A DNA stretch of 64,000 bases, taken from NCBI RefSeq assembly GCF_900099965.1, contig NZ_FNDJ01000019.1, positions 141,674-205,673 of the forward strand, given 5' to 3'. The notes under the pieces were generated by a model that was not told the origin of the DNA, made no database searches, and saw only the letters and a list, made by a program, of their open reading frames with translations. This document shows, piece after piece, positions 49,110 through 57,746 of the stretch; the first letter of the stretch is position 1, and each line of letters starts with the position of its first letter. This stretch comes from Nonomuraea jiangxiensis. GTDB lineage: Bacteria > Actinomycetota > Actinomycetes > Streptosporangiales > Streptosporangiaceae. The position numbers were made by a program, and so were the translations under genes.

Positions 49110-50117
49110 TCAGGTCTGGGTGAAGGCGGTGTCGAAGCGGGCGTGCGGCTGCTCCCAGAGCAGCGAGCGCACGAACTCCAGGGCCTTGGGCGCGCCGTGC
49201 AGGCGGCTCATCCCGGCGTCCTCCCACTCGATGGAGATGGGGCCGGTGTAGCCGATGGACTCCAGGGCGCGGAAGGAGTCCTCGAAGGGCACATTGCCGT
49301 GCCCTGCGGAGACGAAGTCCCAGCCGCGCCTCGGGTCGCCCCAGGCCAGGTGCGAGCCGAGCCGCCCGGCCCGGCCGTCCTTCTCGCGTACCCGGGTGTC
49401 CTTGCAGTCGACGTGGTAGATGCGGTCGGCGTAGTCGACGATGAAGTTGGCCGGGTTGATGTCCTGCCACATCATGTGGCTGGGGTCCCAGTTGAGGCCG
49501 AAGGCGTCGCGGCGGTCGATCGCCTCCAGGGTCCTGGCGGTGGTCCAGTAGTCGTAGGCGATCTCGCTGGGGTGCACCTCCAGGGCGAACTTGACGCCCT
49601 CGGAGTCGAACACGTCCATGATCGGGTTCCAGCGGGCGGCGAAGTCGGCGTAGCCGTCGTCGATCACTTCCTGCGACACCGGCGGATACATCGCGACATA
49701 GCGCCAGATCTTGGAGCCGGTGAAGCCGGTCACCACCGAGGCGCCGAGCTTGCGGGCCAGGATCGCGGTCTTCTTGACCTGCTCGGTCGCCCGCGCCCGC
49801 ACGCCCTCCGGGTCGCCGTCGCCCCACGTGCGCGGGCCGACGATCGGCTCGTGCCGGAAGTCCAGCGGGTCGTCGCAGATCACCTGGCCCTGGGCGTGGT
49901 TGGACAGCGCCCAGACGCCCAGGCCGTACCGGTCGAGGATCTCCCGGCGGGAGTCGAGGTACTTCTCGTCCTCCAGCGCCCGGTCCACGTCCAGGTGCTG
50001 GCTCTTGCAGGCGATCTCCAGGCCGTCGAAACCCCACTCGCTCGCGAGCCTGGCCACCTCCTCGAACGGCAGGTCGGCCCACTGCGCGGTGAACAGGGTG
50101 ACGGGATGGCTGGCCAT
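49110..50117 (-). CDS. Sugar phosphate isomerase/epimerase (xylose isomerase-like TIM barrel)
   Basis: 335 residues. TIM-barrel landmarks are SEWGFDGLEIACKSQHLDVD, FALEVHPSEIAYDY, LNWDPSHMMWQDINPANFI, IYHVDCKDTRV and PISIEWEDAGM; Glu, Asp, His and Glu in these strands form the usual divalent metal site. The family includes inosose dehydratase, ketose 3-epimerases and 3-keto-glycoside hydrolases. It starts at ATG 50117. It is the last gene of a leftward operon 52165-49110 with a second TIM barrel, a hexulose-phosphate-synthase-like protein and a VOC protein, so it processes an intermediate of that pathway. Confidence 0.85.
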   Translation of the reverse strand: MASHPVTLFTAQWADLPFEEVARLASEWGFDGLEIACKSQHLDVDRALEDEKYLDSRREILDRYGLGVWALSNHAQGQVICDDPLDFRHEPIVGPRTWGDGDPEGVRARATEQVKKTAILARKLGASVVTGFTGSKIWRYVAMYPPVSQEVIDDGYADFAARWNPIMDVFDSEGVKFALEVHPSEIAYDYWTTARTLEAIDRRDAFGLNWDPSHMMWQDINPANFIVDYADRIYHVDCKDTRVREKDGRAGRLGSHLAWGDPRRGWDFVSAGHGNVPFEDSFRALESIGYTGPISIEWEDAGMSRLHGAPKALEFVRSLLWEQPHARFDTAFTQT

Positions 50118-50118
50118 G

Positions 50119-50469
50119 TCAGATCTCCTGGAGGAACTCGAGCTGGTTGCCGAAGCAGTCGTGGGTGTGGAAGCGGCGGTGGCCGGGGTAGTCGCCGTTC
50201 ATCACGTACGCGACGCCGTGCGCGTCGAGCCGGGCGGCCAGCGCGTCCAGGTCGTCGACCAGGATCGCCGGGTGGCCGACCCGGTTGGGCCGGAAGTCCT
50301 CCTCGGGCAGGCCGTGCACCTCCAGCCCGTCGGTACGGAACCAGCAGCCGACCTGCCGCATGGTCGCCGGCTTGGGCACCGGCGTCATGCCGAGCACGCC
50401 CGCGTAGAACGCCCGCGCCTCCTCCTCCGCGCCCACGGGCATGGTGAAGGTGGCGTGGTGCAGCCTCAT
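50119..50469 (-). CDS. VOC-family (glyoxalase/dioxygenase fold) protein
   Basis: 116 residues: LHHATFTMPVGAEEEARAFYAGVLGMTPV, GLEVHGLPEEDFRPNRVGHPAILVDDLDALAARL and HTHDCFGNQLEFLQEI. This is a single VOC unit with the usual His and Glu metal candidates. It starts at ATG 50469, 5 bases after the upstream stop. It could be an isomerase or lyase acting on a sugar-derived intermediate; function is not assigned. Confidence 0.8.
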   Translation of the reverse strand: MRLHHATFTMPVGAEEEARAFYAGVLGMTPVPKPATMRQVGCWFRTDGLEVHGLPEEDFRPNRVGHPAILVDDLDALAARLDAHGVAYVMNGDYPGHRRFHTHDCFGNQLEFLQEI

Positions 50470-50474
50470 GTATC

Positions 50475-51203
50475 TCACTGCCGCACCTCTGTCGCGTGCA
50501 CCCGGTCGATGGCGTCCTTGAGGATCTTCGGCAGGTCGCGCTCCGGGATGGTGAAGGAGTTCTCGTCGTCGATGGCCAGCGGCGCGCCGAAGACCACGAC
50601 GCCCGCGCCGATTTCCGGGCAGCTCACCGCCTGGTCGATCGACAGCCCGCCGACCGCCTGCACCGGCACGGTCGTCGCGGCGACGATCCCGGGCAGGTCG
50701 GTGAGCGGCGACAGGCGCAGCTCCCGGTGCATGTTGCGGTGGTCGTGCCCGATGTGGTGCAGGACCATGCCGACGCCCAGCTCCTCCAGCCGCCGTGCCT
50801 CGGCGACCCGGTCGGGGGCGCCCATGTCGTCGCCCATCACCAGCATCCCGTGGTCGGCGCCGGCCTCGCAGACCCGCCGCACGGTCGCGTCGTGCGCGCG
50901 GCCCATCACGACCACGGCGTCCGCGCCGGCCTCGGCGAACATGGTGGCCTCGCCGTAGCCGCCGTCCATGATCTTGAGGTCGGCGACCAGCGGATGGTCG
51001 GGGTATTCGCGGCGCAGCGCGCGGACGGCGTGCGCCCCCTCGGCCATGACCAGCGGGGTGCCGATCTCCAGCCAGTCGGCGCCGGCCTCGACGGCGATGG
51101 CGGCCATCCGCAGGCCGTCGTCGAGGTTCTTCAGGTCGAGCGAGACCTGGACCAGGCCGTGCGTGAGGTCGGAGCGCCGCAGGCCGCGGATCGACGTGCT
51201 CAT
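50475..51203 (-). CDS. 3-hexulose-6-phosphate synthase/KGPDC-like (OMP decarboxylase superfamily)
   Basis: 242 residues from ATG 51203. It has VSLDLKNLDDGLRMAAIAVEAGADWLEIGTPLVMAEG, the metal-site motif VADLKIMDGG, AGADAVVVMGRAHDATV and VPVQAVGGLSIDQA, closely following 3-hexulose-6-phosphate synthase; keto-gulonate-6-phosphate decarboxylase shares the DLK.MD motif. Such enzymes form or break a C-C bond next to a keto sugar phosphate. No hexulose isomerase (HxlB) is beside it, so formaldehyde fixation is not certain; a decarboxylase or aldolase role in a sugar-acid pathway is as likely. Confidence 0.82.
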   Translation of the reverse strand: MSTSIRGLRRSDLTHGLVQVSLDLKNLDDGLRMAAIAVEAGADWLEIGTPLVMAEGAHAVRALRREYPDHPLVADLKIMDGGYGEATMFAEAGADAVVVMGRAHDATVRRVCEAGADHGMLVMGDDMGAPDRVAEARRLEELGVGMVLHHIGHDHRNMHRELRLSPLTDLPGIVAATTVPVQAVGGLSIDQAVSCPEIGAGVVVFGAPLAIDDENSFTIPERDLPKILKDAIDRVHATEVRQ

Positions 51204-51214
51204 CGGATGTCCTC

Positions 51215-52165
51215 TCAGGATGGGGTGGCGGCTTGCTTGGCTTGCTCGTGGGTGCGTACGCGGACGGCGGTGGAGCCGCCGAACCAGCGGTCCCGGGCCG
51301 CGCGCAGGAAGTCGGCCGAGGCACGCAGCTCGTCGAAGCCGTTGACGCCGTCCTCGATGCTGATCCAGCCGTCGTAGCCCGCCTCGACCAGGATGGTGAA
51401 GATCCGGTCGTAGTCGTTGAGGCCGCGGCCGATCACGCCGTGCTTGAGCGCGGGCGCGTAGCCGATCGTGCCGTCGGCCTGGCGCAGGTCGTCCAGGGTG
51501 GTGCCGGGCTCCAGGAAACGGTCGGAGGCCTGCATGGTGACCACCCGGTCGATCACGCTCTCCAGGAACTCGGCGGAGTCGGCGCCGGCGGTGATCGCGT
51601 TGGACGGGTCGTACTGCACGCCGAAGTGCACCCGGTCGGGGATGCCGGCCAGGATGCGGTGGAAGACCGCGGGCGCCTGGGCGAACTCGGGGTGGGTCCA
51701 GGTGCCGGCCTTGTAGTGGTTCTCGATGGCCAGCACGATGTCCAGCTCGGCGGCCAGCGGGAGCAGGCCCTTGATCGCCTCGATCGCCCACTCGACGCCC
51801 TGCTCGACGGCCACCTCCGGATGGCGCTGCCCGCTGAGCACCCGGCAGGTGGCGCCGGGACCGCCGAGCCTGGCGGTGGTCCGCATGGCCGCGGCCTGGG
51901 CGTCGATCTCCCGCTTCCGCGCGTCGGCGTCGGGATGGGTGAAGTCGGGCGAGGCGCACATCATCGGCATCTCGAAGCCGGCCCCGGCGAGCGCCTCGCC
52001 GATCCGGTCGACCTCGTCGTCACCGCCGGTCCAGAAGAATCCGGTGTGCAATTCGAGCCCGTCCACGCCGAGCGCGCGGGCCTCCTCGATCCATTCGTAG
52101 ACGGTCTTGGTGCGCCGGACCACGATCCGGTCAAGATCACCCTTCGGGAACGCTGCGATCCTCAC
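51215..52165 (-). CDS. Sugar phosphate isomerase/epimerase (xylose isomerase-like TIM barrel)
   Basis: About 316 residues from GTG 52165, which has AGGGGA five bases upstream. Landmarks: EEARALGVDGLELHTGFFW, DIVLAIENHYKAGTWTHPEF, VHFGVQYDPSNAITAG and GYDGWISIEDGVNGFDEL, giving a Glu-Asp-Glu metal site. It differs from the barrel at 49110 over most of its length, so the two are not recent duplicates. It is the first gene of the leftward operon and divergent from the zinc dehydrogenase operon. Confidence 0.82.
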   Translation of the reverse strand: MRIAAFPKGDLDRIVVRRTKTVYEWIEEARALGVDGLELHTGFFWTGGDDEVDRIGEALAGAGFEMPMMCASPDFTHPDADARKREIDAQAAAMRTTARLGGPGATCRVLSGQRHPEVAVEQGVEWAIEAIKGLLPLAAELDIVLAIENHYKAGTWTHPEFAQAPAVFHRILAGIPDRVHFGVQYDPSNAITAGADSAEFLESVIDRVVTMQASDRFLEPGTTLDDLRQADGTIGYAPALKHGVIGRGLNDYDRIFTILVEAGYDGWISIEDGVNGFDELRASADFLRAARDRWFGGSTAVRVRTHEQAKQAATPS

Positions 52166-52280
52166 GAAATCCCCTGTGCTGGCCCCAAAATATGGGAGCA
52201 ATCATACAGACTTTGAGCGAAAACTGAACTACTGTTGCTCGGGAGCGAGCATTCTTGGGAATTTCTATGGGAGATCGCGG
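52166..52280. promoter_or_regulatory. Divergent control region of the two sugar operons
   Basis: A 115-base AT-rich gap between the leftward operon (start 52165) and the rightward one (start 52281). It contains the inverted repeat TGCTC-GGGAGC-GAGCA at 52236-52251 and TTTGAGCGAAAACTGAA at 52212-52228, whose GAGCGAAAA core is like DeoR-type half-sites. One regulator could act on both operons. Confidence 0.45.
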
Positions 52281-53354
52281 ATGAAGGCGTTGGTCAAGTA
52301 CGCGCACGAGGACGGCGCGGTGGAGGTGCGTGACGTGCCCCGGCCGCAGGCCGGTCCCGGCACGGTCCTGGTGCGGGTGCACTCGGTCGGAGTGTGCGGC
52401 TCGGACATCCACATGTGGCACGACACACAGAGCAAGAGCTCCAAGGGCGTGCTGCCGGTGACGCTGGGCCACGAGTCGGCCGGGACGATCGAGGCCGTCG
52501 GCGAGGGCGTGACGGGCTGGTCGCCCGGCGACCGGGTGGTGTGCGAGACGGCCGCGTCCATCTGCGGCGTGTGCGCCCTGTGCCGGGCGGGCCAGTACAA
52601 CCTCTGCCCCTGGCGCGAGGGCTACGGGCTCAAGCGCGACGGCGCCATGGCCGAGTACGTCGTGGCCGAGCCGCGGGTGCTGCACCGCATCCCGGAGGGC
52701 ATGCCGTACGAGCTGGCCGCGATGTGCGAGCCGTACGCTGTCGCCTACAACGCGGTCGTCGAGCGCGCCGGGGTGCGTCCCGGGGACCTGGTGGTCATCC
52801 AGGGGGCGGGCGCGATCGGCACGCTCTCCCTGGAGGTGGCCATCCAGCAGGGCGCGGCGACCACGGTCGTCCTCGGCACCGACATCGACGCGCACCGGCT
52901 GGAGAAGGCCAAGCAGCTGGGCGCCGACCACACCGTGGACGTCACCCGGCAGGACCCCGCCGAGCTGATCGCGGAGCTGCACGACGGGCTCGGCGCCGAC
53001 CTCGTGGTGGACGCCACCGGCGTGAGCGCCGCGCTACGGCAGAGCATGGAGCTGGTACGCCCGGGCGGCGCCATCGCCAAGGTCGGCTGGGGGCCGCAAC
53101 CACTGGGCTTCACCATCGACCCCTTGGTCAAGAAGGCCGTGACGCTCTACGGCTGCTACTCCCACACCTGGAGCACCTGGGAGCGGGTGCTGCGGCTGTT
53201 CGGCCAGCGACGGCTCCGGCCCGACCTGGTGCTCGGCGGGACCTACCCGATCGAGGAGTGGCAGGAGGCGTTCTCGGCCATGCAGCGCGGCGACAACATC
53301 AAGTCCGCCCTGCGCATGGCCGGGCCCGACGAGCGGGCCGGTGAGCCGGCATGA
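52281..53354 (+). CDS. Zinc-dependent medium-chain alcohol/polyol dehydrogenase
   Basis: 357 residues. Catalytic zinc ligands are in VGVCGSDIHMW and TLGHESAGTIE; the structural zinc loop is CGVCALCRAGQYNLC. The NAD-binding motif is VIQGAGAIGTLSLEVA. It looks like sorbitol/L-threonine/L-idonate-type dehydrogenases. ATG 52281 follows GGGAGA. Its stop overlaps the next gene (ATGA), so it is coupled to two Gfo/Idh/MocA oxidoreductases. It probably oxidises a sugar alcohol or sugar-acid hydroxyl. Confidence 0.88.
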   Translation: MKALVKYAHEDGAVEVRDVPRPQAGPGTVLVRVHSVGVCGSDIHMWHDTQSKSSKGVLPVTLGHESAGTIEAVGEGVTGWSPGDRVVCETAASICGVCALCRAGQYNLCPWREGYGLKRDGAMAEYVVAEPRVLHRIPEGMPYELAAMCEPYAVAYNAVVERAGVRPGDLVVIQGAGAIGTLSLEVAIQQGAATTVVLGTDIDAHRLEKAKQLGADHTVDVTRQDPAELIAELHDGLGADLVVDATGVSAALRQSMELVRPGGAIAKVGWGPQPLGFTIDPLVKKAVTLYGCYSHTWSTWERVLRLFGQRRLRPDLVLGGTYPIEEWQEAFSAMQRGDNIKSALRMAGPDERAGEPA

Positions 53355-54535
53355 CGGGCGCTCCCCTGCGGCTCGGCGTGCTCGGGCTGGGCGCGGTGGC
53401 GCAGGCCGTGCACCTGCCACTGCTCGCCAAGCGCCGCGACCTCTACACGATCGCGGCGGTGGCGGACCTGTCCGCCGAGGTCACGGACCTGGTCGGGGAC
53501 CGCTTCGGCGTCCCCGGCAACCGCCGCTTTCACAATCTGACCGACCTGCTGGACGCGGGCGACCTGGACGCGGTGATGATCCTGGCCCGCGGCTCGCACG
53601 CGCCGGAGGTCCGGCAGGTGTTCGAGCGCGGCCTGCCGGTCTTCTGCGAGAAGCCGCTGGCCTACACCCTGGCCGAGATCGACGACCTGGCCGGCGTCGG
53701 CGGGCGGATCCTGCTCGGCTACATGAAGCAGTACGACCCAGCGGTCATCGCCGCTGAGCGCGCACTGGCCGGGGTGGACGACATCCGCAGCATCGAGGCG
53801 ACCGTGCTGCACCCGACCGGGGCCTCGCAGCTGGCGCCGTTCCGGGTGGCCGGGCCGAGCACACCGCTGCCGGCCTACCTTCAGGAGGCGGGCGACGCGG
53901 CCGACCGCGCCCTGTGGCGGGACGCCGTGGGCGAGGCCGACGAGTCGCTGTGGCGCGCGTACCGCGGGTGCCTGGTGAGCAGCCTCGCCCATGACCTGTC
54001 CGTCATGCGCGGCCTCGGCGCGCGGCCCGCCACCGTGGACCACGCCGACATCTGGCGGCAGAGCTCCCGGCACGCCCGGCGCGAGGTGGGCCGCGACCGC
54101 AAGTCGTTCGGCGAGCACCCGCCGTCGATCTCGGCGACCGGCACCCTCGCCGGCGGCGGCCGGTACGCCCTGGCCTGGCACTACCTGCCCGACTTCCCCG
54201 CCTACCGGGAGACGGTCAGGGTGGTGCACGGCCGCGGCACCGTCGAGCTGACCTTCCCCTCCCCCTACCTGCTGCACGCCCCCACCGAGCTGGTCGTCAC
54301 CACGCTGGACGGCGACGCCGAGCACCGGGTGGTGCGCCGCAGCGTCACGGAGGCGTTCGAGACGCAGCTGGAGGCGTTCCACGCGTTCGTGCGCGAGGGC
54401 ACTCCCCCGCGCTCCGGGCTGGCCGAGGGCCGCGCCGACGTGCTGACCTGCCAGCAGATCGTGGCCGCCTACGCCGCCCGCACCGGCACGCCGGTCGGCG
54501 GCGAGGTCGGCCGCCTGGTGAAGGAGCGCCTGTGA
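53351..54535 (+). CDS. Gfo/Idh/MocA-family oxidoreductase
   Basis: 394 residues. The Rossmann motif is LGVLGLGAVAQAVHLPLLAKR and the conserved lysine motif is VFCEKPLAYTLAEID (EKP). The C-terminal alpha/beta sheet domain contains SLAHDLSVMRGLG with the usual His-Asp pair. The family oxidises sugar or inositol hydroxyls with NAD(P), and some members are NAD-dependent glycosidases. It overlaps both neighbours by 4 bases, so the three genes are translated in series. Confidence 0.85.
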   Translation: MTGAPLRLGVLGLGAVAQAVHLPLLAKRRDLYTIAAVADLSAEVTDLVGDRFGVPGNRRFHNLTDLLDAGDLDAVMILARGSHAPEVRQVFERGLPVFCEKPLAYTLAEIDDLAGVGGRILLGYMKQYDPAVIAAERALAGVDDIRSIEATVLHPTGASQLAPFRVAGPSTPLPAYLQEAGDAADRALWRDAVGEADESLWRAYRGCLVSSLAHDLSVMRGLGARPATVDHADIWRQSSRHARREVGRDRKSFGEHPPSISATGTLAGGGRYALAWHYLPDFPAYRETVRVVHGRGTVELTFPSPYLLHAPTELVVTTLDGDAEHRVVRRSVTEAFETQLEAFHAFVREGTPPRSGLAEGRADVLTCQQIVAAYAARTGTPVGGEVGRLVKERL

Positions 54536-55554
54536 CCGAGATCAGGACCGCCATCATCGGGTACGGCCTGGCGGGCAGCGTCTTCCACGGCCCGCTGATC
54601 GCCGCCGACCCCTCCTACTCGGTTAGCGGCATCGTCACCGCGAACCCGGAGCGCGCGGCCGCCGCCGCGGCCCGCCACCCCGAGGCCCGCATCCTGTCGG
54701 ACGCGGCGCAGGTGCTGTCCGGCGACTTCGACCTGGTCGTGGTGGCCACGCCCACCCCCGGCCACGCCGAGCTGGCCACCATGACCGTGACGGCCGGCCT
54801 GCCGACCGTGGTCGACAAGCCGCTGGCCGTGCGCGCGGCCGACGCCGAACGGCTCATCGCGCTCGCCGAGCGCGGCGGGGTGCCGCTGACCGTCTTCCAG
54901 AACCGCCGCTGGGACGGCGACTTCCTGACCGTGCGGCGGCTCGTCTCCGAGGGGCGGCTGGGCGAGGTGTGGCGGTTCGAGTCGCGCTTCGAGTGGCTCA
55001 GCGCCCGGCCCCGGCCCGCCTGGAAGAGCGGCACCGCCGGCCGGGACGGCGGCGGCGTCGCCTACGACCTGGGCGCCCACCTCGTCGACCAGGCCATCCA
55101 GCTGTTCGGCCCGGTCAAGGAGGTCTACGGCGAGCTCGACCGGCACCGGGAGCACGCGGTGAACGACGACGACAGCTTCATCGCGCTCACCCACGAGTCC
55201 GGGGTGCGCTCGCACCTGGGGATGAGCAGCCTGGTGGCGCAGCGCGGGTTCCGCTTCCGGGTGCTGGGCTCGGAGTCGGCCTACGGCAAGTGGGGGCTGG
55301 ATCCGCAGGAGTCGCAGCTGGCCTCGGGGATGTCACCGCTGGACGACGCCTTCGGGACGGAGCCTGCGCAGGCGTACGGGCTTCTGGGGCGGGACGGCGA
55401 GGGGGTGCCGCTGCCCACCGAGCGCGGCGCGTACCGTGCCTTCTACGCCCTGCTGGCCGAGGCGCTGCGGGGCGGTGGCCCGGTGCCGGTCGATCCGCGC
55501 GACGCGCTCACCGCCATCCGCGTCATCGAGGGCCTGCACGAACGCCTCGGATAG
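54532..55554 (+). CDS. Gfo/Idh/MocA-family oxidoreductase
   Basis: 340 residues from GTG 54532 (GTGA overlap). The Rossmann motif is AIIGYGLAGSVFHGPLIAA, the lysine motif TVVDKPLAV (DKP), followed by FQNRRWDGDFLTVRRL and the C-terminal GGVAYDLGAHLVDQAIQLFG. This is close to the YdgJ/scyllo-inositol dehydrogenase-like group within the family. It is only distantly related to the neighbour at 53351, so they likely act on different substrates or steps. Confidence 0.86.
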   Translation: MTEIRTAIIGYGLAGSVFHGPLIAADPSYSVSGIVTANPERAAAAAARHPEARILSDAAQVLSGDFDLVVVATPTPGHAELATMTVTAGLPTVVDKPLAVRAADAERLIALAERGGVPLTVFQNRRWDGDFLTVRRLVSEGRLGEVWRFESRFEWLSARPRPAWKSGTAGRDGGGVAYDLGAHLVDQAIQLFGPVKEVYGELDRHREHAVNDDDSFIALTHESGVRSHLGMSSLVAQRGFRFRVLGSESAYGKWGLDPQESQLASGMSPLDDAFGTEPAQAYGLLGRDGEGVPLPTERGAYRAFYALLAEALRGGGPVPVDPRDALTAIRVIEGLHERLG

Positions 55555-55626
55555 GCCCCCTTGGCTCCGCGATCAGCGGTGATAAGCTCGCAGGTGATCC
55601 TTTCGCGGCGGCCGAAGGAGGGATCG

Positions 55627-56562
55627 ATGACCTCGAGCGACGCGGTGCTCAGCGCCGCCGACGTCGAGCAGTTCCTGGAGCGCGGCTACGTCCGGCTCCG
55701 GGGCTGCTTCACCCGCGCGGCGGCCGAGGAGCACACCCGGCTCATCTGGGACCGGCTCGGCTACGCGGCCGACGACCCGTCGACGTGGGAGCTCCCGTCG
55801 GTGCACATGCCGCCCATCCAGCGGATCGACGTGCGGGAGTTCGCGCCCAAGGCGTGGCGGGCGGCCTGTGAGCTGGTCGGCGGCGCCGGGCGCATCTCCG
55901 CCGACAAGCCCTATCGGTGGACCGACGGTTTCGTCGTCAACCTGTGGCAGGACGCCGACCGGCCCTGGCGTCCGCCGTCGGGCGAGTCGCCCGGCTGGCA
56001 CGTCGACGGCAACTTCTTCCGGCACTTCCTCGACTCGCCCGAGCAGGGCCTGCTCACGATCGCGTTGTGGTCGGACGTCGAGCACCGGGGCGGCGCGACG
56101 TTCGTCGCCACCGACTCGGCCGGTCCGGTCACCCGGTTCCTGGCCGCGCACCCTGGCGGGCTGCTGCCCGCGCCCGACCCGGACGACGACACCCCGGTGA
56201 TCCCCTACGCCGAGCTCGGCCGGCAGTGCGCGGAGTTCGTCGAGGCCACCGGCGAGGTCGGTGACGTCTACCTGATCCATCCGTTCGTCCTGCACGCCAA
56301 GTCACAGAACGTCCTGCGCAGGCCGCGCTTCATCACCAACCCGCCGCTGACCCTGGCCGCGCCTATGCGGTTCGACCGCCCCCGCTTCGAGGACCATTCG
56401 CTCGTGGAGCGCGTCGTGCTGCGGGCGCTCGGCGTGGACTCCTACACCTTCACCCCGACCCGGCCCCGCGCGCACATCGTGTCGGAGATGTCGAAGCGGC
56501 ACGAGCGGATGCGCGCCGAGGAGCGCCGGCGCCTGGCCCGTACCTCGCCCCCGGACTCGTGA
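55627..56562 (+). CDS. PhyH-family Fe(II)/2-oxoglutarate dioxygenase-like protein
   Basis: 311 residues from ATG 55627, which has AGGAGG upstream. The iron motif is GWHVDGNFFRHF (His125-x-Asp127), with the distal His in IHPFVLHAKS (His223) and the 2-oxoglutarate-binding Arg in RRPRFITNPP. It is the double-stranded beta-helix fold of phytanoyl-CoA hydroxylases; in sugar loci such proteins hydroxylate small substrates. A strong terminator follows, so it closes the rightward cluster. Confidence 0.82.
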   Translation: MTSSDAVLSAADVEQFLERGYVRLRGCFTRAAAEEHTRLIWDRLGYAADDPSTWELPSVHMPPIQRIDVREFAPKAWRAACELVGGAGRISADKPYRWTDGFVVNLWQDADRPWRPPSGESPGWHVDGNFFRHFLDSPEQGLLTIALWSDVEHRGGATFVATDSAGPVTRFLAAHPGGLLPAPDPDDDTPVIPYAELGRQCAEFVEATGEVGDVYLIHPFVLHAKSQNVLRRPRFITNPPLTLAAPMRFDRPRFEDHSLVERVVLRALGVDSYTFTPTRPRAHIVSEMSKRHERMRAEERRRLARTSPPDS

Positions 56563-56604
56563 GAGCGCCGCCGGCGGGCGATCAGGGCGCGCTACCGGCA
56601 TGCC

Positions 56605-56635
56605 GACGGGCCGGTCGCCGTGGCGCCGGCCCGTC
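56605..56635. terminator. Bidirectional terminator hairpin
   Basis: GACGGGCCGG-T-CGCC-GT-GGCG-CCGGCCCGTC: a 14-bp stem with a single bulged T and a two-base tip, between convergent genes ending at 56562 and 56649. Confidence 0.85.
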
Positions 56636-56648
56636 TCCCTGGTGACGG

Positions 56649-57746
56649 TCAGAGCGTCCTGGCGTACGGGTCCCAGGTCTCCGGCACCGGGTCGCTGACC
56701 GGGGTCCGGCTCTCGACCTGTACGGTCCGGCGGCTCTCGATGGACTCCGAGACGGCGGCCATCGTGTCGAGCACGTGGTAGGCGAGCCGGCCCGACGCGC
56801 GGTGCGGGACGCCGGCGCGTACCGAGCGGGCGATGTCCAGCGTGCCGAGGCCCCGGCCGCCGACCGGGCCGGAGCAGGGCACGGTCGTCCACTCCTCGTC
56901 GGTGCCGCGGCGCAGGTAGAGGTCGCCGTCGAAGTGGTTGGGGTCCGGGATGGACAGCGTGGCCTCCGAGCCCACGATCTCCACGTGCCCCACCCGGCGG
57001 TGCGGCGAGTCCCAGCTCAGCACGCTGGTCGAGGTCTGTCCCGAGGCGAACTCGGCGATGATGCTCACATAAGTCGGGACTTGTACTGAAATATCCTGAC
57101 CGGTCTTGGGGCCGACCAGCAGCCGCCTGACCGGCCGGGCGATCCGCCCCACCGCCGTCACCGCCGCGAACGAGCCGAACGACTGGGTGAGCGCCGTCAG
57201 GTAGTACGGCCCCATGTCCCACAGCGGGCCGGCGCCGCGCGACAGCAGCACCTCCAGGTTCCGGTGGTCGGCCACCGGCCCCGGCGTCTCGAACAGTGTC
57301 AGCCCGGTCAGCGGCACCCCGATGTCGCCCCGCTCGATCATCCGGCGGGCCGTCTGCAGTCCCGCGCCGAGGAAGGTGTCGGGCGCGCCGCCGATCCGCA
57401 GCCCCGCGGCGTCGGCCTGGTCCAGCAGGCGCCGCCCGCTCTCCCTGTCGAGCGCGAACGGCTTCTCCGTCCACACGTGCTTGCCCGCGTCGAGGGCCGC
57501 GGCCGACACCTCGGCGTGCGCCGCCGGGATGGTCAGGTTGACGATGATCTCCACCTCGGGATGGCGCAGGGCCTCCTCGGGGGTGCCCGACTCCGCCACG
57601 CCGTACGCCTTGGCCTGCTCGGCGGCCCGCTCGGGCAGCAGGTCGGCGACGATCTTGACGTCCAGGTCGGGGAAGGCCGTGAGGTTCGTGAGGTACTGCT
57701 CGCTGATCTTGCCCGCGCCGATCACGCCGACGCCGACCGCGCTCAT
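56649..57746 (-). CDS. Gfo/Idh/MocA-family oxidoreductase
   Basis: 365 residues. The Rossmann motif is GVGVIGAGKISEQYLTNLTAFPDLDVKIVADLLPERAAEQA, the lysine motif VWTEKPFALDRESG and the C-terminal motif GPLWDMGPYYLTALTQSFG. It is the typical sugar-dehydrogenase member of the family. It forms a two-gene leftward operon with the TIM barrel upstream (ATGA overlap at 57743-57746), a pairing seen in pathways that oxidise a glycoside at C3 and then isomerise or cleave it. Confidence 0.88.
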   Translation of the reverse strand: MSAVGVGVIGAGKISEQYLTNLTAFPDLDVKIVADLLPERAAEQAKAYGVAESGTPEEALRHPEVEIIVNLTIPAAHAEVSAAALDAGKHVWTEKPFALDRESGRRLLDQADAAGLRIGGAPDTFLGAGLQTARRMIERGDIGVPLTGLTLFETPGPVADHRNLEVLLSRGAGPLWDMGPYYLTALTQSFGSFAAVTAVGRIARPVRRLLVGPKTGQDISVQVPTYVSIIAEFASGQTSTSVLSWDSPHRRVGHVEIVGSEATLSIPDPNHFDGDLYLRRGTDEEWTTVPCSGPVGGRGLGTLDIARSVRAGVPHRASGRLAYHVLDTMAAVSESIESRRTVQVESRTPVSDPVPETWDPYARTL

